Source of the DNA: Pholis gunnellus
Lineage: Eukaryota > Chordata > Actinopteri > Perciformes > Pholidae
DNA: 64,000 bases
Reading direction: 5' to 3'
NCBI GenBank assembly: GCA_910591455.2
Contig: OU342824.1
Coordinates: 124,001 to 188,000, forward strand
The notes beneath the pieces are model-generated. The model was not told where the DNA came from. It saw nothing but the letters and a program-made list of their open reading frames with translations, and did no database searches. The position numbers were made by a program, and so were the translations under genes. Shown here piece by piece: positions 50,101 to 62,100 of this stretch (its first letter is position 1; every line of letters starts with the position of its first letter).

Positions 50101-53100
50101 TACCCAGACTGTGATGGAGGCAACTCAGGACTAGTTTTAGCTTAACCAGCAGAACAACAAAAGGGAGACCCATCTCCATGGGTTCTTTACTGTAAGTCTG
50201 CGTGTGTGTGTAGGTGTGTGTGTGTGAGAGTGTGTGTGTGTGTGTGTGTCCAATCTCTCACCCTGGATGATGGCCAGGAGGATAACAATGACGAAGAAGA
50301 AGAAGGTAATGTCAAAGATGATGCGATAGATCTCATACTCGTCACCTGCTGGGTCCTCAATCTGGTCACCAATTCCTCCACCTGCTCTCACACCTACATA
50401 CATGTGGAACATGTAGCACTGGGAGAGAAGGACGAGAGACACACGGGGGGAGACATGTAACGTGCTGGATTTGAAATAGGAACCAGTTGCGACTGTCCCA
50501 ACTCGCATCGACTGAATTCACAACCACTTCGCTGAGATATTGCAATGAAATGTGCAAAGATTTTTTGTGATTTTGCACTAAATTACAGTAATATTTAAAA
50601 ATTGCAGGTCATTATTTATATATTTGAGCAACAAAGTACAAAAACGATAATCACTTAAAAAGAGAAAATGCCTTTGAAAGAAAGAGTCTATGTAAATGGA
50701 AAACCTGGGAAAAGGGTGAAAGACTTAAAAGGTTAAACAGACATACTGTGTTTATAAAGGGAACAGGATGCAAAGAAGAAGTGAGCAAAAAGAGAGAGAG
50801 GGAAGATGATGGGAAAACCCCAGTACAGAAGGGCAAAAATGAAGTTCAAGAGAAAAAACAAGTGAAGAGAAAGGAAGCGATCAGTTCTGATCCTCTCATT
50901 CTGCTGTGAGTATTATTGTAAGGGATTTATTCATATAAAGGGAGGAGAGGAAAGAGCAAAAACCTGCCAGAGGCAGTGGCCCTTTATCAGTCCATCCCTC
51001 CATCCCACTAAGCCCCTGTCACCTTCCTGTAGACCAGTTAGAGCTGCCACCCGCGGCCCCTTAATAGGAAACAGAAGAGCTCTATGGAATGCTATGGGTG
51101 ACTGACTATAGGGGATTAGAGTGTGTGTCTGTCCTGAAATTTCCGGGTGACAGAAGGCCCCCTCCCACCCCCAGAAAACACACACCACAGAGTCCTTTTA
51201 TAGTATTTCTATCAGATGGCTTGGTAGCAGGGAACAGCCTCATCACAGCAGTCATTCATTGTGTTTTCACTTGTTTCCTCCCTCCAGCATTGACAAGATG
51301 TTCCTCGATATCTGACTCGTATGATACATGTTTACGCATCCTACCTGATTATACCTGTCAGGCCAACGTGCGTCAAGGGCACAGAGCTTTGTGTAAATGT
51401 GACGAGTTACACAACCAAAGTTTAAAATGCATAATAAACCTGCTGTCAGTGTACCATGGCCTGATTCGTGGGTTAGCAGCTGTCGTTGGGCTAAACTCAC
51501 AGTGTCACTAACATGTACCCCAAAGCTAATTCACCCCCCCCTCTAGCCCCCCAAATGGGGGGCTAGAGGGGGGGCGAAGAGTGTACACATGTAATACAAA
51601 TCACTTTTGAGAACGAATGAAATGATATTTTAAAATATTTCAAAAACGTACATGACGAAGAGATTCTGATCAAATGGACCATGTAACCTATTTTAATCAC
51701 TCAAAAACATATATATACACAAAGTACTTCAAGGTACTACAAGTACTACCACAATTTCACCTATTTCTCGCCAGGAGAAGGCGAGCAATGTTCACCGTTA
51801 TCGATCCCAGCCGCGAAAAAAAATTAATCCGTGCGGCCATTTCGCAGCAGTCTCTCTCCTCGTGCTGTGAAAAAAACTGAGTTTCAAACCAGCTTCTATG
51901 ACGAATGAGTAATAATTTCAGTTTTGGCCAATGGGTTTGACCCATGGGGGCGGATCACAGTTTTCGATTATTTTATTGGCTTAAAATTCTGTAAACAACT
52001 CAAAGAACAAATGACTACACTGCCCAGACTCTTCCGGGTTCAAATCTGTGGGAATTGCGCAAATCGGCCGATCACAGGCTGTGTTAGGTTCAAATACATC
52101 ACGTAAAAATGAAATTCGGACGAAAATTTGCCATATTTTACAAGTTTTTATATGGCCCAGGCTCTCAAAATGATGCCAAACTTCTGTATTAGATACATTG
52201 AACACTATTAGTGATAAAAGAAGTGAAATATATAGTTAGATAGTATTTAAAAGGACAATAAGACGGCGATATGTGCTCCTTCCAAAATCAGAATTGACGT
52301 TGGCTGACCTCAGCTGACCTGTACACCGGCATTGATTTCTCAGGCATACTTCACTCAATCAAAGCCAATTTCTTTTTTAAAAGGACTGCTGACATGTTGG
52401 GATATGATTTGGGAGAGTTTAGGCCTGCCTGTGCATCATTTAAAATCAATAAAAGTGCTTTTTAGGCACACAAAAAAAAAGGCGAACCTGAAAATGTTCA
52501 ATTTGAGCTGTGTGTAACATTTGTCCAGCATTTACCGGTAACATATACAATGACATGTACACATATTAACAAAGCTCACATGTATTTGTGTTAATTTGCC
52601 ATTTAAATTATTCAAATAGACCGCGTAGTTAGAGATTTACACTCTCTAGAGTTTGAGTATGACATTTTCGAGCAGAGGTCTCAAAATAGGCCTAGGGTTT
52701 AAGAGGTTTTAATTAACGAGGATAGACCACAACAGTAGCTTATGCTGCTACTGCAGCTCACCTGCTCCCTGCGTCATGAAAATGGTTTCCTGTTTCCACT
52801 TTCCATTCCAGATCCCATTATCCAGGATCATCAGTTACTGTACCCAAAAGAGCTTTTAATTGAGCCTTCATAATGATAAGCACCCCAGGTTCGTAGCATC
52901 AAATTCATCCTTCTGATCCTTCTGATTCAGATAGCTGGAAAATAAACAGGAAAAAAAAGAGCGTGTAATCTTACAGCAGCTCAGCTGAACCGCATACAGA
53001 GCCTGAGGGTGAACACTGTCAGACTAAAAGCTCGGACCCATGACTTTCTGTCCATAAATGGAGCTGGACGCTCTTTACTGACAGGCTCCTCGGGATACTT

Positions 53101-56100
53101 CCTACTTTCAATGAGACAGGCTTTACTGACATGTGCGTAACATCAGTGAGTTACTGTACAGAGCTAAAGATAAAGATATCTTAACAGATGTAATGTGCAG
53201 ATTTTTGTTCCAGAATATCTGCTTGAAAAGTCACCAGAAATGATCAGTCTCAGCTCCCAGTATAGCTTCTGGTCCACATCAGTGCCTCATATCCAATCAC
53301 TTACTGTCACCATACATCTAACGGCTACTTGTAGACACACCTCAAACACTATTAACTCACCCTTCACCCATATTGTATTCATTGTAAGCTCATTTATTAA
53401 ATGTGATATCAGGTATTTGTTCCTTATCCCAATGTAAAATGGTGTCATAATGCTCACAGTTAACACTGGCCATCAATGTTATGCTGTTGTGCTGGGATGC
53501 TCCTTTGAGTCATTGCACTCAACTGCATTTGCTAGTAAAGCACAATACGTTGATAATGTGGCAGACTCACTTAAGTGTCTAAAAGGTCAGTTCATAAATG
53601 GCCACTTGAGGCTGGCTGCAAAAACAAGGTCAATCCCCATAGACCCCCATGTTCACACGCCTAACAGAATTAAACATGTTAGATTCAGGAGGCAACGAGA
53701 CAAGATTTTGGCATGGGAAGCGATGCAGTTAAACATTCTGTGTGGAGAGCAAAGGAGGCAGAACGCATTGACTGAAAGGAAATCTTTGAACCCACCGGCT
53801 GTCGTCTGCAGAAGATTTGCTTTATATCAGTTTAAAATTAGCTTGTAAACTGGCTACTTATGAAACAATCCGGCCAACAATGAACAGCGCACAGCAAAAG
53901 CACGTATTGGCACGGATATCAGCTTGCTAAACCAGAACCCTAGAAATAAAGCCCCTCGGCCCCGGAGGCTTGCCCGAGATGGAACTGCTACTGTTTTGAT
54001 GCTGGCATGTAGTAGTCGTGACCTGTTGTACTGCGGTCTCACAGATAGACCGACTTGAAACTCAGATTTTCAAAACCGTAGTCCACAAACCAATGGACAA
54101 TGTCGCAGTGACTATGTCTACTTTTATATTCAGTCTATGGTCTGACCGCACTACAGCACCTAAAAGCTAAACACTTCTACTCATACTCACTGTCAACATG
54201 TCGTCGCACTTCATGTCTGGCAGTTCTCCATCTTCACCCTTGTTGTAAAACTTCCTGAAGAAGTTGAAGGCCACTACTGTGTAGAGGTACACAACCACTG
54301 CTAACAGGCCAACTGTTAACACCAGCTGGAAGACAGGAGAGAGGATGATTCTTCTGTGATGCACAATAGTACAACATTGTTAACTCAAGTGGATAATTAT
54401 CAGTCAGCACTTTTGTATTTACAAAAAAACAATATTTAGGGTTCGGGTTAAGCATGCAGTGCTTCACTTTTCTTTCCTCAGTAAATTTGGACTTCATATG
54501 CCTGTAGGTAAAGACAATATATTTTGTCTGCAACACACTTGAAAGGTTAATTTAAATGGAATTCATGCTGTTTTTAGTTTTAATGGAGAATCGTTAAATG
54601 CTTTAATTATAACGAAACTAAAACTAATTAAGACCTAACAAGGTGACAGACTTTGCATGTCAGCTGAATATTTTACACATTTGATTTGGTTCATTGTTTG
54701 TTAAGATACATTTGAATGCTCACTAGCATCGTGGCAGAGATACTGATATCTGAAATTGCCATTCACATATTTTAGGCGCATTTTTAAATAGTGCATTAAA
54801 AAAGCTGTATGGAAATGGAAACTTCCTCAATTGCACAAAAAAGCTTTTATGCTAGCTTAAGGTGGTTTTTGCCTTCTTCAAAAAAAGAGTTGATGTGCCT
54901 AATGGATTACAGAAACACCTTTTCTGGATAAATTCTGACATAGCAAACATTTTCCTTACATGACTGATCAGCTGTTTCTGCTTTTGGCATCTTCCCAAAT
55001 ATATATATATATTGTCTTTGTATCCAGACAGCATAATTCATCTATTCATTTATATAGCACTTTAAAAAGCAAACAGGTTTTGCACCAAAGTGCTTCAAAA
55101 ATACATAAATATAAGCTTACACATACAAGCACAGAGACATATATATGCATGAATATAAATAAAAATAGATAAAAAATAGAACAAATTCAACAAAAACCCA
55201 GAGAATTGGATTAAAACAGGTAAAACACAATTAAAAGCCAGAGAACTAAAGTGGGTCTTCTTAAAAGCGTCAACAGTCTCATCCTGTCTAACGACCTCAG
55301 GCGGGCTATTCCAGAGCCGAGGACCCGCTACGCTAAAAGCCCCATCCCCGGCCTTTTTCCTCTATAAATAGGGCACAGCCAGCAGGCCACGAGGGGGATT
55401 TGTATACAATTAGAAATATTTTGAAGTTCATCCTGATATGAATGGGGAGCCAGTGTAAGGATGCAAGGGTAGGGGTGATGTGGTCTCATGTTTTTGGACC
55501 TCATTAATAACCTGGCTAAAGTGTTTTAAATGAGTTGTTGACAGTAACAGTGGTATGGTGTGGCGAGCCAAAGGGTAGCATCTCTTTCCTGTACTCATTT
55601 AAATAAAGGAAATTATGAGCTAACCATTCTTTAATGTCTTAGAGACATTTAATGTCTTGAAGGTAGATCTGAGTATCATCAGCATAGAAGTTAGACAGCT
55701 AGCTGTCTAGTCTGCCAGTGGGACTTCAGATGGGGACTAAATCATTTCTATGTTATTTTCTATTACATAGAGTAGTTGCAGCTAAGTGTTTGAGTACAAG
55801 CGAGCTAAAGTCAAAATATGTGTGCAGTTGTATTTATGTTGACTATACTGTAGCTGAGAACGCAGTAGTTTACCTGTTTGCCATTGTGAGTGACTGACGA
55901 CAGGATGGTTCGGAGTGTCTTGAAGCCCATGGCGATGTCGAGCAGATGGGCAGCAAAGAAGAAGTTGTTATAGTGACCCAAGATGGACATAGTCATATAC
56001 CAGGCCAGATACAGGAAGGACTGCAAGGAGCGAGGAAGAGAGAGGTTAGTCAAATCATACCAATGCTCAATTTATGGCTTCATTTGCAGGTTAGTCAATC

Positions 56101-59031
56101 AGTTCATGATAATGTGATTTGAAGTGACTGTGACAGAAAAAGTAGAACGTAAACCCTGCATTGATAAAACATTTACTATATTAATGTATATATTACTGAT
56201 GAGTTTCTTAAAATATATATGTTTTTACCAAGATGTTCTTTGTGCAAGTTTGAAATAATTACATCAAGTCTTTAATTAATACAGAAGATGTTTCAAGATT
56301 TCGGAACCCTTTGGACCCGAAGATGCCAAAAAGGTCTCCATTCTGTTACGAGGCTCTGTTCCAAATGTCATAGAATGGACTTTTCATTCAAAAATATTAT
56401 TAATGCTTCATACCAAATTAACGAAGAGATTTTGTTCAACACTATCCTGCAAGCCAGTGTACACACTCCAAACACAATTCTACACTCTTCCGGTTCAAAT
56501 ATTATGTCACATGCGCAAATCGGCCAATCACAGGCTTTAGTAAGGTTCATCACGTAAAACTGAAATTCAGACGAAAATGAGCCATGTTTTACAGGTTATT
56601 ATAGGGCCCAGGCTCTCAAAATGATGCCAAACTGCTGTATTAGATAGATTGAACACTATTAGTGATAAAAGAAGTGAAATATATATTTAGATATATAAAA
56701 GTACAATAAAACAGCTATATTGGCTGCTTCCAAAATCAGAATTGAGTTGGCTGACCTCAGCTGACCTTGATTTCTCAGGCATACTTCACTTTCAAAAAAC
56801 AAAAGGCGAACCTGAAAATGTTCAATTTGAGCTGTGTTTAACATTCGTCCAGCATTTACCAGTAACATATACACTGATATGTACACATCTTAACAAAGCT
56901 CACATTTATTTGTGTTATTATGCCATTTCAATTATTCAAATAGACCTTGTAGTTAGAGAGGGTAAGACATTTTCGAGCAGAGTGCTAAAAATAGGCCTAG
57001 GGTTCAAGAGGTTAAGTTTCACAATTTGTGTGGTTTCAGAAATCAGAAGATTATGATAAATTAATCATACATCATATCATACATTAACAGTATTTCTTTT
57101 TTATCAATGAAAAACTTAATTTTCATAAAAAGTTAAGAATTACTGTGAACATCATGATAAGTTAAGTTTAAAATCAAGAAAATGTTTTTGGAAACCCTGT
57201 TATTTGTGAACAGGAAACTCAGCAATGAATCCAGAGACAGATATGCATGGCTGTGCCTCTACATACTCACATTGTCTGTGAATACAACCCCCAGCTTCCA
57301 GATCTGGTACTTGACATCAATGGAGTTCAGCCTGATAACAGAGGGAAAAGATGCTCACAGAGGACGATCATGTGTGATACCATATGACCAGCGTTGAGCC
57401 TCTGAAGCAGACCCTGCTTTCAGTATCAAAGTCGTGCTAGTGAAACCTATTCCACATTGAATAGGTTTCCACATTGAATACAACAGCATTTTAGGGCCAT
57501 TGCAGGACAAACTAAAAATAATTACTGTAAATATTTAGAAATATTTAGACAACTTCTTTGAGATTATCAAGTAATACATTTCAGAAAAACTCAGAAATTC
57601 TCTAAGACTAAAGTCACAGATTTTTCTTTTCTTATTTGTCAAGAAACCATTTTACTTTTTACTAAGGTTCGATCAACCTCAACCCACCACAGTTAAACAT
57701 TGCAGCAATGTGAGCTGCAAGTGAAATACATATTGATTATATTGGTATTTATTTATGTTCATAAAATAACACAGAAAGAACATGAGAGAAAATGTGCATT
57801 TGTAGCTTTCAGGGCCTTCACCTGGCTCAGAGGGCGTCGGTCAGAGAGGACAGCTAAAACAGCAATCTTTAGCATTCATAGAATGCTTTATCTCACTGGC
57901 AAAATAAAACGCATAACAGGTTTAGCATAAGGATAAATCACAATGCATACCGTTCTCAGCATTATTTTCATAATATAACACAATAGTAACAAGAATACCA
58001 ATCTGGGAACCCATCGGCTATCGGTCTGATGACGGATAAGCCTCTGGGGGTAAGGGGCTGTAACGTGGTGCAGGATTCCTAAAACCCGGAAATTAGTCAA
58101 AGTGTTTTGCACTTCCAGTTCCCTTGCCTCATTGGGTTTTTTGAATGGGTTTTTTGGTTAGATGCCTGAGAATAGGTCTGTGGTTAACACAAGCTTAAGA
58201 GATTTTAACATTTTGGTCTACAATGTAAAATACAACAGTAAGTCATTTTGAAGCTTTGAAGTGTCTTAAAAAAGGCAGTCGCTAACAAGTGGCTAAATGA
58301 GACTACAAAAAGTAATCATGCCGACTAGTCCACCATCACAGCCTCGTTGTGAATACTTCCACTCATGCAACCACGGTGTAGTTTGTTTATAGCCTAACGT
58401 TAACTTTTTACTTCTGCCGATTGCTTCAAAAATCATAAATTTTATGGGCTTATTTCCTGCAATGATCAAAATCCAAAGGAAAAATCCCACTGGCTTTTTG
58501 TTGAGGGAACCCACTGCGATGCTAACTTCCGGGGTTGGCCTACAAAAACATGTCATCCATGCACCACTCTTTATTATTGGGGATCCGGTGTCGTTGGTGA
58601 ATGCGCCATTGTTGGTGAATGCAAGGAAGCTGTACACTGTTGTGATGTAAATATTTATGTCAAAAATATATTAAAATCCAGTACGTTCCCTCATTCACAC
58701 GTCGAATTCATTGCTCTGTACAGGTACTCATGCTGTGGCCATTGTTAACATTACTGCACCCCCTGTTTAGTAAATCTGTCAAAGTTAGTACATTTAAATA
58801 CTCACCTTCCTTGTTTTGTATGCCTTAGTAGAAGCACTCCCTAGATTACATTGGTAGTTTAATGCATGCAGATGCATTATTGCCACAACGAAATACAGCA
58901 ATTACAGCTTCTTGTATATAGAATATAATATTTTTTTTAATTAATCAAATTTAGGTGTAAATCGGGTTATTGGTTAATTCATTAAAATGAAGCTCTTAGT
59001 GTGGGGGGGAAGCATTAGTACATACTTGTCT

Positions 59032-59107
<76 letters not shown>

Positions 59108-62100
59108 TACTCACACAGCAGCCAGTGAGCTGTCTCTCCTGGGCTTTCTCTTTTTGTGAGAGTCACTGAAGTCCAGAGCAGCCTTGTCCATTCCCAGCAG
59201 CTCACTAATACGGTCGTGGCCGTAGAACTCTCCATATTTATCCATCACCTGAGGAAGAGCAGAAACACTTTGCAGTGGAACAGCATCTCAAATGGATTTG
59301 AATTCATTGTAATTTTTTATTTGCCAACACATCTAGAGCAGCCGGGAGCTACAGGCTGACAAGGTTTAGAATAATTCTTCTTTATCTATTCTTTCATTTT
59401 TAATTTAACCCTCCCAGAATTACAGGAGAGAAGTCGGCCCTGGCCTTAGTTCATACTGATGTTCTACACAGATAAATAAAGGCTACCCTGTTAACTTTCC
59501 TTAGTCATTAGCTATTAGTCAAATCACCAAAAAGAGAATATGAATAAAATAGAAACTATAAAGAGACACAGAGGCAGGAGGGAGAAGGTCCCACTGAAAT
59601 ATGGCACAAATCACAATATAATGTGGGTATATACAGTATAACATGTCTGACATAACTGTATAGACAGAGAAAAGATCAGATAAGATAATCCTTTATTAGT
59701 TACCAGTGGGGAAATTTACAGGAAAAGAGAGATGGAGGAAGATTGAGTGAGTGAGTGAGAGAGAAGAGAGAGAGAAGAGAGAGAGAAGTTAGAGTATGCC
59801 TGTCAGGAAGCTAAAAGTGGCACACAGCTCCCTCTGTCAGGCTAAACGTATATCACGTAGTGATGCAGTGTGTGGTGTGGAGTTACTTTGTAATCGAATA
59901 TGTTACTGAGAGACGAAAGTCAGTATAATGTCCCCGCATGGGTGTGATGCAACCTGCTGTCCAAACAGGTCCAGATCTTATGACTCCTGTAGTGTAAACA
60001 CAACCTAAATATAATTAATGTTAATCTAAAAAACGTCTCCCAAAACCTGCTCTGAATCCGTAGCTGCGAAGCCATAAGTAGTCTCAGGTCCACAGCTAAA
60101 GAAAATGACTTGATGAATCAAATTATGATAAATAAGACCATGGTATCCACTTTCAGAATTCTCTTGGAGTGGAGGAGGATTGTCTGGGGCCGTATTCATA
60201 AAACATTAGTCAGTCCTAACTTTGAGTATTTCACAAAGCATGTTCATGCTAAAAGTAGCTCCTAAAGTAGCTGAGAGAAGTTAGAGGCATTTCAGTAGAC
60301 TAGCAAGTCACTAATGGGAGCAGTATGCTCCATCAGAGCTGCTCGCTACACACATGCTGTATATAAGAAGTGGATTTGTCACCTTGGCTTGACGTCGCCC
60401 ATTGGTTAGTGTTGTTTTGAAGCCTCGAGTTTGGCATTTTGGTCGTCACCAGTTTGTGTTTTTTCAACCAGTGAACCATATTTGGACTGCAGATGAGTGA
60501 TGTAGAGATGCCGTAAACGGCTCTGGTAGTGATAGCAACTTGTCAATCACAAGGTAGCCCCGCCCTAGAGCATACTCTGCTTTATGGTATATTTCACTCT
60601 AAATGGACCATAATAAATGAACATCATGTTGTATTGAAGAAGACTTGAAACTAGAGATTGAGAGCATAAACTCATGTTTACAATGTTTACTGAGGTAATA
60701 AATCAAGAGAGAAGTAGTCATTTTCTCATAGACTTCTATACAACCAACTGATGGCCAGTAGAGAGAATGCAAGTTTAAGGCACCTTCTCATGGGCTTCAC
60801 TTTTCTAGCAGAACACGGCCCTAAGACCTACTCACAGTCAGTAATGTGCTTCATCACATCAGTGGTTTGTAAAATACTTTTAATCCATATTTTGTAAAAT
60901 ATATACAAAGGAAACAGTTTGCAGCGCTGATGATTGTTAGACTCAGCCGTCAGAATTACTAATCTAACCAAAAATCAACCAATCGCTATCGATCTTAAAA
61001 TCATTTGTTCTTCACACTCCTGTATACTGAGGAATATTTTACTCAGCCCCTTCTCTTAGCTCATGAGTTCTCTTTGTTCTTTAGTAAACGTGTTACTCAG
61101 CAGCTTTGTGAAAAGCTCTAAAGGGGAAACTCTTAGCTGGGAACTTTAGTACTCTTGGTGGTAAGAAAAGACTGTTTGTGAATACGGCCCCAGGTCTACA
61201 AAAACAGGAACACCTACCTTCCTCTTCACAAACTTATCCCAGTAGTTGTTGGGGAAAGATCTGAAAATCAGAGGACACACATAAAGGTATTATTATTAAA
61301 TGTAAGTGGAAAGAACTGCAACAAAAAGCACAAGCATCTCATATTCTTCCTCCTGGTTCTTCACACATCTACCAGTTATTGCCACTTGTCTCTTCAAGGG
61401 ATGTTTTTGCATATACTGCATAGAGCGCACTACAAGCTCATCTATACACACTCTCGTACACACACACAGGGCCTACTCACTGTGTGTTGATTACCAGTCT
61501 GTCCCACTGTCCTTTGATGTCATCCTCAGATGGTTGTTCTGTGATGTAAAGGCCATCAAATTCCAGCTTCCTGGCCACCTCCTTTTCACGCTTAAAGATC
61601 ACCAGTGGTACCTACACATACACACACACCAATACAAAAGTAAATAATAAAGTTAAAATCCTTGGATTTGAAATATTTGAAAACATCTCTAATCTCATCT
61701 ACTGAGATTAAATAACAGACTGTATCAACAAATTATTTCTTAGGTTTTAATGACAAAATCGCTGATAGAGATTCAAATGGAATTATTTCTGCTGAATCAA
61801 TCGTCAGTATCCTGCCTTAAGACAGTAGTATCCAATGATGCAGAAGAAGGAGATGACAGTGTGCAGGACAGCCAGGATCCGTAACATGGGCTCCATGTAT
61901 CCACTGCTCTCCTCCAGGACAAAATGGACTGTGACCGGCTTCAGGGGCTCCCCGGCCTCATCCATCACCTCCTCCTTTGTCTCCATTGCCTCTCCTCCCA
62001 GTGGATCCCACTGAACGATGTTGTCTGGTTGGCTGCTGGTGTACACCACTTCCCTCTCCTCAACCACAGATGAGGATGTAGAAACCTGGCAGGAACCATT

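Noticed and set aside
53450..53848. Possible novel gene of 132 residues
   Set aside because: It overlaps repeat families present elsewhere in the window, lies in a ryr2 intron on the opposite strand, and shows no recognised domain.
58987..59235. Thr-His and Cys-Val repeat frames
   Set aside because: They are translations of the CA/TG microsatellite. The real coding part is only the ryr2 exon 59115-59248 in another frame.
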